Source: Leclercia sp. LSNIH1
GTDB taxonomy: Bacteria; Pseudomonadota; Gammaproteobacteria; Enterobacterales; Enterobacteriaceae
DNA length: 64,000 bases
NCBI RefSeq assembly: GCF_002902985.1
Contig: NZ_CP026167.1
Coordinates: forward strand, 4,588,001-4,652,000
Reading direction: 5' to 3'
A program made the position numbers and the translations under genes. The notes under the pieces are model-generated. The model had not been told where the DNA came from, ran no database searches, and worked only from the letters and a program-made list of their open reading frames with translations. Below are positions 25,834 through 34,316 of this stretch, in pieces; the first letter of the stretch is position 1; each line of letters begins with the position of its first letter.

Positions 25834-26226
25834 TCAACGAAACATTAACGGCAAGGTTTCGCCAGGCTGCTGCGGTCGGGTTGCGCCTGATGCTGAAGGG
25901 TGTTCGATAAAATCAGGGTGATGAATAACATTGTTTGTCGCCAGATTAAGGGCGCAGTGCATCTCATACAGCAGCCTTTCCTGTTCAGGCCCGCTGCTGC
26001 CGGACAACTGCTGCGTGTAGCCTTTCACCTGAAGCAAATTTTCCGTCATGCGCAGATTCGTCAGCTTGCACGCCTCAGCGTGCTGACTGGCAGACTTCAG
26101 CTGCCCCCGGCTCTCCTCCAGCGCCGTTTCAAGTTTATCAACCTCATTGGTCAGCCGGGAAACCATCATAAAGAGGATGGCGACCCCGGCGATGACAGGA
26201 ACAATTAACCACCATGACACAAACAT
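25834..26226 (-). CDS. Small membrane-anchored coiled-coil protein, unknown function
   Basis: A 130-residue protein I do not recognise. The ATG at 26226 has AGGG 8 nt upstream; a GTG at 26235 is a less likely start. One N-terminal membrane segment (about 3-22, FVSWWLIVPVIAGVAILFMM) is followed by a charged heptad-like region (~25-75), suggesting a membrane-tethered coiled coil, then a polar tail. It is convergent with the secretion operon and has its own short upstream region, so there is no strong reason to link it to the adhesins. Confidence 0.6.
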   Translation of the reverse strand: MFVSWWLIVPVIAGVAILFMMVSRLTNEVDKLETALEESRGQLKSASQHAEACKLTNLRMTENLLQVKGYTQQLSGSSGPEQERLLYEMHCALNLATNNVIHHPDFIEHPSASGATRPQQPGETLPLMFR

Positions 26227-26322
26227 GTGAGTCACCCTGCAAGATAAGTAGCGTAGTTACATTCTTATTAGCAGGCTGACTTAGAGCAATAATAGGAAAT
26301 CATTAGAAACGCCCGCGCCTCT

Positions 26323-27267
26323 TTACTCCTTCATTGCGGATTGCCAGTAAAGGGGCGTGCCGAAAAACGCCACGTAGTAGTCAATCACCGCCCTGACGTT
26401 CAGCGGTGGATGACGCGCATTGGGGTAGATCGCCGAAATGTTCTGCGGTTCCGTGTTGATAGCGGCCTCATGGTCCGGCAGCAGTTTTACCAGCTCCCCG
26501 CTGCGCAACCGGTCGCCGATAAGCCAGTCCGGGAAGAGCACCATCCCCATCCCGCCCAGCGCCGAGGTCAGCAGGGTTTCCGCGTTATTGGACGATAACA
26601 GCGGCGACACGGGATAGTGGACCCACGCCCCGCCAGGCGCACGCAGCAGCCAGCGGTTGGGGCCGGACGAACCGCGGTAGACAAGGCATTTATGTCGGGT
26701 TATGTCGTCGGGCGCCTCGGGCGCGCCGTATTTGCGCAGATAGGCCGGAGAAGCGGCGAGGTGATAAAACTGCGGCCCGAAAACCCGGGCGTGAAAAGAG
26801 GAGTCGGTCAGCATACCGATGCGAAAGATCAGGTCGGCAGCATCCCGGTGGGGATCGATATAGTCGTCCGTCAGCGTCAGCTCGATGCTGAGCCGGGGAT
26901 AGCGTTCCGTCAGGCCGGGAAGCCCCGGCGCGATATGCCGCTGACCGAAAAAGACCGGGGCGTTGATGCGCAGCAGACCGGAGGGCTCCTGCTTGCGCGC
27001 GTCCAGCTCCCGGCGCGCCTCCTCAAGGTTGCCGAGCATCAGGCGGGCATAGCGGATAAAAAGGTGACCACTTTCCGTGGGAATAATTGCCCGCGTGTTG
27101 CGGTAAAAAAGCTGCTGGCCGAGCGCATCCTCAAGCTGATGGATGACCCGCGAAACCTGCGAAGCGGAGATCCCCTCCCGGCGTGCCACCACCGAAAAAT
27201 TCTGGGATTCATAGACCTCTTTAAAGGTTTGCAGCCAGCGGAGGCTGATCGTGGCGGGGTCGCGCAT
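26323..27267 (-). CDS. LysR-family transcriptional regulator
   Basis: 314-residue LysR-type regulator: an N-terminal winged helix-turn-helix (SLRWLQTFKEVYESQNFSVVARREGIS, then SRVIHQLEDALG, residues ~8-65) and a periplasmic-binding-like effector domain of the AaeR/DsdC-like group (~95-300). It is divergent from the two DUF606 genes at 27366 and 27805 across a 98-bp intergenic region, so regulation of that pair is the obvious hypothesis. The effector is unknown. Confidence 0.9.
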   Translation of the reverse strand: MRDPATISLRWLQTFKEVYESQNFSVVARREGISASQVSRVIHQLEDALGQQLFYRNTRAIIPTESGHLFIRYARLMLGNLEEARRELDARKQEPSGLLRINAPVFFGQRHIAPGLPGLTERYPRLSIELTLTDDYIDPHRDAADLIFRIGMLTDSSFHARVFGPQFYHLAASPAYLRKYGAPEAPDDITRHKCLVYRGSSGPNRWLLRAPGGAWVHYPVSPLLSSNNAETLLTSALGGMGMVLFPDWLIGDRLRSGELVKLLPDHEAAINTEPQNISAIYPNARHPPLNVRAVIDYYVAFFGTPLYWQSAMKE

Positions 27268-27365
27268 TAATGCATTTCCTGCACAGGTGTTTCTTTCATT
27301 ATGGCATTTTTCTCACGGATGTTCAGGGGTACGCTTCCCCGCCTTGAAAACGGAGAAGAGTAACT

Positions 27366-27800
27366 ATGCAGCTGATATTGATTTTACTGGTTATTGCCGG
27401 GGGGATGGGACTGTCCGTCGAGGCAGGGCTACTGGGGCCGCTCGGCGGTGAGGTAGGTGATTTATGGGCCACGTTCAGCGTGTTCGGCGTCGGTGCCGCC
27501 CTGACCTTTTTGCTGATGCTCTTTTTCAGCCCACGCAACAGCCCGTCGTTTTTTTCACAGCCTTCATGGCAGCTGCTGGGCGGCGTTCTCGGCCCGGTCT
27601 ACGTCATTATTCTCACCGTGGTAACGCCCGCCATCGGTATCGCCATGACGATGATTGGCATCCTTGCCGGCCAGGTCTTTAAAAGCCTGATCATCGATCA
27701 CTACGGCCTGCTGGGCACGCCGCACCGCAAAATTGACACTAAACGCATCATCGCGCTGATTTTTATCATTGCCGCGCTGGTTCTGGTTGCACAGGGGTAA
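27366..27800 (+). CDS. DUF606/YdcZ-family membrane protein (first of a pair)
   Basis: 144-residue protein with about five hydrophobic segments and the GxxxGxxxEAGLLGPLG-like first helix of the DUF606 (YdcZ) half-transporter family, related to DMT/EamA drug-metabolite exporters. Members often occur as tandem pairs that together make one transporter; the second gene starts 5 bases after this stop. Substrate unknown. An AGAAGAG-type site precedes the ATG. Divergent from a LysR gene. Confidence 0.8.
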   Translation: MQLILILLVIAGGMGLSVEAGLLGPLGGEVGDLWATFSVFGVGAALTFLLMLFFSPRNSPSFFSQPSWQLLGGVLGPVYVIILTVVTPAIGIAMTMIGILAGQVFKSLIIDHYGLLGTPHRKIDTKRIIALIFIIAALVLVAQG

Positions 27801-27804
27801 GACG

Positions 27805-28284
27805 ATGACATTAATTATGATTATTCTGGCGGTGATTGGCGGTGCGACGCTGAGCATTCAGGCCGCCATCAACGGCCAGCTGGGCAGCAAGGTGGGCGTA
27901 TTCAAAAGCGCGTTCCTGACCTTTTCCGTCGGGGCGCTGATCACCGCCCTGCTGATCTTCTTCTTTGAACCGCGCCATGCCGTCAGCCTGCTGGATGTGC
28001 CCAAATGGCAGCTGCTGGGGGCGATGTTTGGCGTGCCGTACATCGTCATCATGGTGCTGGCCGTGCAGCGTATCGGTACGGCGGTGGCCACGGTGGCGGT
28101 GATTTTCGGCCAGCTGACCATGAGCATGCTGATCGACAATTTTGGCTGGCTGGGGAACGACGCCATTCCCTTCTCGATGACGCGCCTGGGTGCGGTTCTG
28201 TGCCTCGGGATCGCGCTGTGGTTTATCTACTCCAGCAGCACGCAGAAGTCAGAGGAGAAGGCGCCTGCAGAAACGCGAAGTTAA
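27805..28284 (+). CDS. DUF606/YdcZ-family membrane protein (second of a pair)
   Basis: 159-residue paralogue of the preceding gene, beginning at the ATG at 27805. The N-terminal helix carries GGATLSIQAAINGQLG, which is characteristic of DUF606 proteins, and about five membrane segments fill the rest. Together with the preceding gene it likely forms a small heteromeric transporter in the inner membrane. The tail (EEKAPAETRS) is polar. Confidence 0.82.
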   Translation: MTLIMIILAVIGGATLSIQAAINGQLGSKVGVFKSAFLTFSVGALITALLIFFFEPRHAVSLLDVPKWQLLGAMFGVPYIVIMVLAVQRIGTAVATVAVIFGQLTMSMLIDNFGWLGNDAIPFSMTRLGAVLCLGIALWFIYSSSTQKSEEKAPAETRS

Positions 28285-28373
28285 GCCAGCTTCGGTGAGG
28301 GGAGGCGCAGGCAGGTGTTTTTGCTTTTCAGGTCATTTATAGTACTTCCCCTCATCCCGTAGCCATTAACACC

Positions 28374-29608
28374 ATGAAAACCGATAATAAACGCGTTCGT
28401 GCTTATCATTTTTCCCCCTTTCGCCATCTTTTTGCCGCACGTTTTCTCACCGTTCTGGGCAACGGTATCGCCCCCATTGCGCTGGCATTTGCGGTGCTGG
28501 ATATTGGCGGCTCGGCCTCTGATTTAGGTATCGTCGTGGCCTCCCGCTCGATTTTTAACGTGCTGTTTCTGCTGCTGGGCGGAGTATTAGCGGACCGCTA
28601 CTCCCGCAGCCGGGTGCTCGTCTCCTCGTCGGTGGTGGCCGCCATCTCACAGGCTGTCGTGGCGTGGTCGGTGCTGGACGGGTCCGCCACGGTGCTCAGC
28701 CTGACCCTGCTTGGCGCGGTAAACGGTGCCGCCGCGGGCATCACCCTTCCCGCCTCTTCTGCCCTCGTTCCCCAGACGGTCCCCGGTAAAAGCCTACGCG
28801 AAGCCAACGCCTTCATTCAGCTCGGGGTGTATAGCGGGACGGTTATCGGCGCGTCGCTGGGCGGCGTTCTGACAGGCGCCGTCGGACCGGGCTGGGGGCT
28901 TGCCATTGATGCTCTGGGGTTCGCCGCCGCCGCCCCCCTCTACCTGATGATTCGCGTGACCGCCCTTGAAGCCGGGCCTTCTCAAAGCAACATGCTGCAG
29001 GATTTAAAAGCGGGGTGGCAGGAGTTCGCCAGCCGGGCCTGGGTGTGGTCGATCGTCGTGCAGTTCACCATTATTAACGCCGCTTTTAGCGGGGTAATGA
29101 TGGTGCTCGGGCCGGTGATTGCAGATACCTCTTTTGGCCGGGCGCAGTGGGGGATTATTTTGGCATGCCAGAGTATTGGCCTCATTGTGGGCTCCTCCCT
29201 TGCCCTGCGCTGGCGACCGCGCCGGGATCTCTTTATCGGCGTGATGCTGGTGTCATGCTGCGCCCTGCCCATCTTTATGCTGAGCCTGCTCCCCTCCACG
29301 CCCTGGCTGATTGCCGCGTTCTTTATTGCCGGGGTGACCTTTGGCCTCTTTGGGGTGGCCTGGGCCCAGTCCCTGCAAACGCATATTCCGCAGGATAAGC
29401 TGGCGCGCGTCTATGCCTACGATGCGGTGGGATCGTTTGTGGCGATCCCCTGCGGCGAGCTTATCGCGGGCCGCTGGCCAACCAGTACGGCACCAGCAAC
29501 GTGCTGCTGGTGGCGGCCTGTGCCGTGGTTCTTGCCACGGTAGCCGCCAGCCTGGTGCCGGCGATAAGACGACTCGATAACACGTCACAGCTTAAATCGC
29601 ATACATAA
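28374..29608 (+). pseudogene. MFS transporter with a C-terminal frameshift
   Basis: Major-facilitator transporter with about 11-12 membrane segments. The N-terminal half has the motif-A-like loop G(G)VLADRYSRSRVL near residue 70. The original frame runs to 29543, but its last ~25 residues (after CGELIAG) turn Trp/Pro/Thr-rich and lose hydrophobicity. A shift at about 29470-29473 restores a sensible last helix (LANQYGTSNVLLVAACAVVL...) ending at TAA 29606-29608; this would need one extra C (GGGCCCG instead of GGGCCG). Restored length would be 411 aa, normal for the family. It is either a real 1-base deletion or a sequencing error. The coordinates cover the restored gene. Confidence 0.75.
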
Positions 29609-29650
29609 TGGGTTATCATCCGTCTCCCCCCTCTTTCTGCGGCCAGACTG

Positions 29651-30337
29651 ATGTCAGTAATTATCGATAATTTTATTGCCCCGCCCTGCCATGCGGCGAT
29701 AGAGACGCTCTGGCAGGACGATCATCTGGTGCTGATCAATAAACCCAGCGGGCTGCTCAGCCTGTCGGGGAAAAATCCGCAAAACCTTGATTCGGTGCAT
29801 TACCGGCTGGTGCAGATCTTTCCCGGCTGCACGCTGGTGCATCGCCTCGATTTTGGCACCTCCGGGCTGATGGTGATTGCCCGCAACAAGGCGATCAATG
29901 CCGCTCTCTGCCAGCAGTTCAGCCAGCGCAGCGTAACCAAGACTTACACCGCCCTGCTCTGCGGGCATCTGGCCGATGATGAAGGGGTGATAGACGCCCC
30001 CATAGCCAAAGATCCGGCGCTGTTCCCGCGGATGTCGATTTGCGCTATCAACGGCAAGCCCGCCCGTTCCCGCTATCGGGTGGTGGAGCGCGGGCATTAT
30101 CAGGGTGATGTGCCGGTCACGCGGGTGGAACTGACGCCGGAGACGGGGCGCACCCACCAGTTGCGCATTCACTGCCAGCAGCTGGGCCACCCGATTTTAG
30201 GCTGCGACCTGTATGGCGGAGTGCAGATACCCGGCACCGAACGCACGCCGCGCCTGATGCTGCACGCCAGCGAGCTGCGGTTCGTGCATCCGGTCAACGG
30301 GGAGCCTGTCCATATCCGCCATGCCAGCCCGTTTTGA
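29651..30337 (+). CDS. RluA-family pseudouridine synthase
   Basis: 228-residue RNA pseudouridine synthase of the RluA/RluC/RluD class, which isomerises uridine in rRNA or tRNA. The catalytic motif is intact: HRLDFGTSGL (about 64-73), with the aspartate that attacks the base. Upstream is the family's INKPSGLLS segment, downstream GRTHQLRIH and HPILGCDLYG. There is no S4 domain, as in RluA. It is not the standard RluA sequence and is probably a paralogue; its exact target cannot be read from the sequence. It stands alone, 43 bases after the MFS gene. Confidence 0.88.
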   Translation: MSVIIDNFIAPPCHAAIETLWQDDHLVLINKPSGLLSLSGKNPQNLDSVHYRLVQIFPGCTLVHRLDFGTSGLMVIARNKAINAALCQQFSQRSVTKTYTALLCGHLADDEGVIDAPIAKDPALFPRMSICAINGKPARSRYRVVERGHYQGDVPVTRVELTPETGRTHQLRIHCQQLGHPILGCDLYGGVQIPGTERTPRLMLHASELRFVHPVNGEPVHIRHASPF

Positions 30338-30370
30338 TAGTGCCATTTTGCCACGCGGCTCTCTGTCAGT

Positions 30371-30757
30371 TCAGCCCCACGCCTGGTTCTGAATCACCAC
30401 CCGGTACCCGTTGTCATCCACGAATGTGTGCCCATTGACCTCCCAGTAGGGGTTAAACGCATTTACCTGCGTAAAGCCCGCGCTGCGCATTCGCCCGCAG
30501 GTCGCTTCCCATTCGGCTTTATCGGGATAATAGAGAACGATCAGATCCTCGTTCGTTTGCAGAGGCTGAACGGGATGGTGGTGGCACACGGTAAATTCGA
30601 TATGCCAGGGTAAATCTTCCCGCCCTAACATGATCCCGCTGAAGCCCTGATGATCGCTAAAGTCCGCAATCTTTTTCAGTCCTAATCCCTGGCTGTACAT
30701 CAGGAAAGCGTTGTCGAGGTTTATAACAGGTCTGGCAATACGCATATGGGTGAACAT
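30371..30757 (-). CDS. VOC-family (glyoxalase/bleomycin-resistance fold) protein
   Basis: 128-residue single-domain VOC protein (start ATG 30757 with AGGAG 5-6 nt upstream; an earlier in-frame start at 30787 is less likely). It shows the typical pattern: R-P-V-I-N-L-D-N-A-F with a GLGLKKIADF first module, HIEFT strand, and a C-terminal module ending WEVNGHTFVDDNGYRVVIQ, where the last Glu/Asp-Gly-Tyr block matches the metal-site strand. Substrate unknown. Confidence 0.78.
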   Translation of the reverse strand: MFTHMRIARPVINLDNAFLMYSQGLGLKKIADFSDHQGFSGIMLGREDLPWHIEFTVCHHHPVQPLQTNEDLIVLYYPDKAEWEATCGRMRSAGFTQVNAFNPYWEVNGHTFVDDNGYRVVIQNQAWG

Positions 30758-30943
30758 CCGGGCTCCTGTGGGCTGCTGGTTTATCATGCCGTCTCAGTCT
30801 ACCTGCCGTTGCGTTTGCCATTTTCCTCTCAGTGCGTTCCGACATAACGGCGGCACGCCTGATGTTGCATCGCGCCGCCGGGCGGTCCGGGTGAGTTTGC
30901 AGCGGAATGTGGCTATCCGGTTAATCCAGAACGACGAGCCCTC

Positions 30944-31462
30944 TCACCCCGCCTGCTGCACCTGTGCCGACAAATAGACCCGCACGTAGCGTACAAATTT
31001 GCCGACAAAGACCCCGGCGAACAGCCCGCCGGTAATGATGGCGAAGGCGCTTGCGCCGGGGCGCTGCAGCGTCTCGGGCGCAATGGCGCTGATCGCTCCC
31101 AGCACATATTTCACCGCGAAGGCCAGCATCATAATGGGCAGTGCCGAGTAGTCCGCCGAACGGTAAATGCTGCGCGGGGCGGCAGCCCGGCTCACCGTCA
31201 CCCCTTTGCTCAGGATATAGCCCATCGCCGCGCCGCTGAGTAGACCTGCCAGCCACAGGGAGCCGGTGCCGAAGGTGAGTGTGCGAAAGACCAGCAGGTC
31301 GTAGATATCCCAGATCAGAAACAGGGCCGGAACGATGGCGAGCTTTTCCAGCGCAACGGTGGCGGGCTTACGCGCCCGGATGCCTCTGCTTATCAGGAAC
31401 AGCAGAACCAGATAGACCCAGACGGGGGTATGAATCAGGACACCAGAGATGAAATCAAGCAT
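30944..31462 (-). CDS. DUF6622-like integral membrane protein
   Basis: 172-residue protein with about five hydrophobic helices (first: SGVLIHTPVWVYLVLLFLISRGIRARK) and a conserved FISGVLIHTP.WVY start typical of the DUF6622 family. The ATG at 31462 is preferred over a GTG at 31471 because AAGGTG lies 6 nt upstream. Function unknown. A short GGTGAC/GTCACC palindrome (31484-31500) lies upstream. Confidence 0.72.
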   Translation of the reverse strand: MLDFISGVLIHTPVWVYLVLLFLISRGIRARKPATVALEKLAIVPALFLIWDIYDLLVFRTLTFGTGSLWLAGLLSGAAMGYILSKGVTVSRAAAPRSIYRSADYSALPIMMLAFAVKYVLGAISAIAPETLQRPGASAFAIITGGLFAGVFVGKFVRYVRVYLSAQVQQAG

Positions 31463-32043
31463 AGGGTTCACCTTCGCCTCCGGGGTGACACCGCGTCACC
31501 GCTCCGGTTGAGTATTGCCTGGGGTACCCGCTCTACCATCATACTTTATCAGGTTCTTTTATTTGCCCTTCGCTTACCCTTTTTGAAGTAGTAATTTCCG
31601 TGAGTAACTGTAATCCATACATAATATACGCAAACAATTTGTTATATTATTTAACAGCCGAAAACAACGTCCATAAATAATATAAAAACCAATTAAGATT
31701 AATCCCACGTACAATATTTTTATATGGGCTATAAGCGGGCCACCCTGAACGTAAACTTACGTAAAGAGCCCCGCCACGCCTGGACTCGACCGTTTCAGCG
31801 AAACACAAAACAAGCGATAAAGCAGAACAACCGGAAGGTCGTTTGTTTACATTACCTTGGCGAAACTTATTTGCGAAACAAGCGGAGCGATATATTCAGT
31901 TAAATCTTAAAACATAAGATAATTTATTTTCAAAACCGCATTTGACTCTTCTGAAATAGGGGCTAAATTTAATCCTGAACGACAACGGATACGAATAAAA
32001 ACGTATCTTACTGACATAAACGATGTAAATGAGGAAACATAAT
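31463..32043 (+). promoter_or_regulatory. AT-rich intergenic region upstream of yciG
   Basis: About 580 bases without a gene, very AT-rich from 31560 on. It holds a perfect ACGTAA-(2 nt)-TTACGT inverted repeat at 31749-31762 that could be an operator, and presumably the promoter for the stress cluster. The Salmonella yciGFE-katN cluster is known to depend on RpoS; I could not pick a convincing -10 element by eye. Confidence 0.4.
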
Positions 32044-32229
32044 ATGGCAGAGCAACGTGGTGGTTCAGGTAATTTCGCACAGGATCGTGAAAAGGCCTCT
32101 GAAGCAGGGAAAAAAGGCGGTCAGCAGAGCGGTGGTAATTTCAAAAACGATCCGCAGCGCGCTTCCGAAGCAGGTAAAAAGGGCGGTCAGCATAGCCATG
32201 GTGGCGGACGTAAGTCTGACAACTCTTAA
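32044..32229 (+). CDS. yciG: YciG: KGG-repeat stress protein
   Basis: 61-residue hydrophilic protein starting at the ATG at 32044 (GAGGAAA upstream). It carries two copies of the A-S-E-A-G-K-K-G-G-Q motif, the diagnostic KGG/Con-10-like repeat, and is rich in Gly, Lys, Gln and Ser. It is probably disordered. It matches the known E. coli/Salmonella YciG. First gene of the stress cluster, separated from yciF by a hairpin. Confidence 0.93.
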   Translation: MAEQRGGSGNFAQDREKASEAGKKGGQQSGGNFKNDPQRASEAGKKGGQHSHGGGRKSDNS

Positions 32230-32274
32230 TTCATCTCATTATTAAAGCCTGTTCTTCACTTTAATGGGTAACCT

Positions 32275-32302
32275 CTGCGGGTCCGCGGGCTCGCAGATTT
32301 TT
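32275..32302 (+). terminator. Hairpin with T-run between yciG and yciF
   Basis: CTGCG (32275-32279) pairs with CGCAG (32292-32296), and the inner GGTCC/GGGCT positions pair with two G-U wobbles around a 2-nt loop; ATTTTT follows. This is a typical intrinsic terminator shape. It would make yciG a more abundant, separate short transcript with partial read-through into yciF-yciE. Confidence 0.65.
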
Positions 32303-32321
32303 ATAGCACTGGAGAAAAAGT

Positions 32322-32816
32322 ATGAATATGAAAAGTATAGAGGATGTATTTATTCATTTGTTATCCGATACCTATAGTGCAGAAAAACAGCTTACTCGTG
32401 CGCTGGCTAAATTATCCCGCGAAGCCGCCAGCCCCGATCTGAGCGCTGCGTTTAAAGCGCACCTGGAAGAAACCCATGGTCAGATTGAGCGTATCGATCA
32501 GCTCATCGAGAAAACGCCAAATATTAAATTGAAAAGAATGAAATGCGTGGCGATGGAAGGGTTAATTGAAGAAGCCAATGAAGTCCTTGAAAGCACAGAA
32601 AAAAATGAAGTGCGTGATGCAGCATTAATCGCTGCGGCGCAAAAAGTCGAACACTATGAAATTGCCAGCTACGGCACACTCGCTACCCTGGCGGAGCAAT
32701 TAGGATACACCCAGGCGGTCAAATTATTAGCCGAGACGCTGGAAGAAGAGAAATCCACCGATCTTAAACTGACCGATTTGGCAGTCGGTAATATTAATCA
32801 GAAAGCAGAAAAGTAA
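32322..32816 (+). CDS. yciF: YciF: DUF892 ferritin-like stress protein
   Basis: 164-residue four-helix-bundle protein of the DUF892 (ferritin-like) family. It follows E. coli YciF almost word for word: MNMKSIEDVFIHLLSDTYSAEKQL at the start, LEETHGQIERID, KRMKCVAMEGLIEEANEV, AAQKVEHYEIASYGTLATLAEQLGY. The Glu/His pattern (AEKQ, EETHGQ, EHYEIA, EEK) fits a di-metal site. The role in stress defence is inferred from family and context. Confidence 0.95.
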   Translation: MNMKSIEDVFIHLLSDTYSAEKQLTRALAKLSREAASPDLSAAFKAHLEETHGQIERIDQLIEKTPNIKLKRMKCVAMEGLIEEANEVLESTEKNEVRDAALIAAAQKVEHYEIASYGTLATLAEQLGYTQAVKLLAETLEEEKSTDLKLTDLAVGNINQKAEK

Positions 32817-32847
32817 GCCTGAATTAACCGAACCCGAGGACGAAAAT

Positions 32848-33354
32848 ATGAATCACGTAGAACACTACCATGACTGGCTACGCGATGCTCACGCCATGGA
32901 AAAGCAAGCGGAATCTATGCTCGAATCAATGGCGAGCCGTATCGATAATTATCCTGATGTCCGCGCCTGTATTGAGCAACATCTTACTGAAACCAAACAG
33001 CAAATAAATGTACTGGAAGAGATCCTCGACCGTAACGATATTTCCCGCTCAATGTTGAAAGACTCCATGAGCAAAATGATGGCGTTCGGCCAGTCTGTCG
33101 GCGGCATTATGACTTCGGATGAAATCGTAAAAGGCTCTATTAGCGGCTACGTTTTCGAGCAGTTCGAAATTGCCTGCTATACCTCCCTGCTGGCCGCGGC
33201 GCGAAAAGCCGGAGACGTGGCATCGATTCCAGCGATCGAATCGATCCTCGCCGAAGAGCAGCGCATGGCCGACTGGCTGATCCAGCATATTCCTGACACG
33301 ACTGAGCAGTTCCTGCTGCGCTCAGATGCTGACGGTGTCGAAGCGAAAAAATAA
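32848..33354 (+). CDS. yciE: YciE: DUF892 ferritin-like stress protein
   Basis: 168-residue paralogue of yciF, 31 bases downstream. It matches E. coli YciE (HYHDWLRDAHAMEKQAESMLESMASRIDNYP; DRNDISRS; SGYVFEQFEIACYTSLLAAA; terminal DGVEAKK). It has the same Glu/His positions as YciF, so a metal-binding four-helix bundle is expected. katN follows after 15 bases, so yciF, yciE and katN form one operon. Confidence 0.95.
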   Translation: MNHVEHYHDWLRDAHAMEKQAESMLESMASRIDNYPDVRACIEQHLTETKQQINVLEEILDRNDISRSMLKDSMSKMMAFGQSVGGIMTSDEIVKGSISGYVFEQFEIACYTSLLAAARKAGDVASIPAIESILAEEQRMADWLIQHIPDTTEQFLLRSDADGVEAKK

Positions 33355-33369
33355 CCAGGGAGTGAGCGT

Positions 33370-34242
33370 ATGTTTCGACACGTAAAACAATTGCAGTATA
33401 CCGTCCGCGTTGCCGAGCCGAACCCCGGCCTGGCAAACCTGCTGCTTGAACAGTTTGGCGGCCCACAGGGCGAGCTGGCGGCCGCCTGCCGTTACTTCAC
33501 CCAGGGGCTGGGCGATGACGATCCAGGCCGCAGAGAGATGCTGATGGATATCGCGACCGAAGAGCTCAGCCACCTTGAGATCATCGGTACGCTGGTCGGC
33601 ATGCTGAACAAAGGCGCCAAAGGCGAACTGGCGGAAGGTACCGAAAGTGAAGCGGAACTCTACCGCTCACTGACGCAAAACGGTAACGACAGCCATATCA
33701 CCTCCCTGCTGTATGGCGGTGGGCCACCGCTGACCAACTCCGCAGGCGTGCCATGGACTGCGGCGTATATCGATACTATCGGGGAAGCCACCGCCGATTT
33801 GCGCTCCAACATCGCGGCGGAAGCACGCGCCAAAATCATCTATGAACGCCTGATCAACGTCACTGACGATGTCGGGGTAAAAGATGCCCTTGCGTTCCTG
33901 ATGACCCGTGAAGCCGCACACCAGCTCTCGTTTGAGAAGGCGTTGCAGTCGATTCGCAATAATTTCCCACCAGGGAAACTACCGCCAATCGAACAATACG
34001 CAACCACCTACTACAATATGTCTGCAGGTGATGATCTTCGCGGCAGCTGGAACAGCGATGAAAACTTTGAGTACGTTGCCGATCCGCAACCCGCCGTTGA
34101 TGGCGGCGATGGCAGCGCTGAGGTTACGCTCACGAAAGAGCAGGCCGCACTACTCAAAGCGATGGCGAGCCGCACCGAGTCGGATCCAACAGCCGATCCG
34201 CTCACTGGCGCTGAGCTGGGTGCCGGTAAAAATAAACCGTAA
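33370..34242 (+). CDS. katN: KatN: manganese (non-haem) catalase
   Basis: 290-residue di-manganese catalase, decomposing hydrogen peroxide in the cytoplasm. The family features are clear: GGPQGELAAACRYFTQG near residue 36-52, DIATEELSHLEIIGTLV (~62-78) and the second helix pair AEARAKIIYERLINVTDDVGVKDALAFLMTREAAHQLSFEKAL (~155-197), which supply the Glu/His metal ligands. The C-terminal tail is polar and Gly/Asp-rich. The gene order yciG-yciF-yciE-katN is the Salmonella arrangement. A strong terminator follows. Confidence 0.95.
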   Translation: MFRHVKQLQYTVRVAEPNPGLANLLLEQFGGPQGELAAACRYFTQGLGDDDPGRREMLMDIATEELSHLEIIGTLVGMLNKGAKGELAEGTESEAELYRSLTQNGNDSHITSLLYGGGPPLTNSAGVPWTAAYIDTIGEATADLRSNIAAEARAKIIYERLINVTDDVGVKDALAFLMTREAAHQLSFEKALQSIRNNFPPGKLPPIEQYATTYYNMSAGDDLRGSWNSDENFEYVADPQPAVDGGDGSAEVTLTKEQAALLKAMASRTESDPTADPLTGAELGAGKNKP

Positions 34243-34272
34243 CCCCGCCCGCAACAACAGCCGTACCACGAT

Positions 34273-34295
34273 GCCCCGTTTTATACGGGGCTTTT
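34273..34295 (+). terminator. Intrinsic terminator after katN
   Basis: GCCCCGT (34273-34279), loop TTTAT, ACGGGGC (34285-34291), then TTTT. A clean rho-independent terminator between katN and the quinol oxidase genes, so the oxidase is probably made from its own promoter or by read-through. Confidence 0.85.
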
Positions 34296-34316
34296 CGCTG
34301 ACAGGGGAAGAGTACG

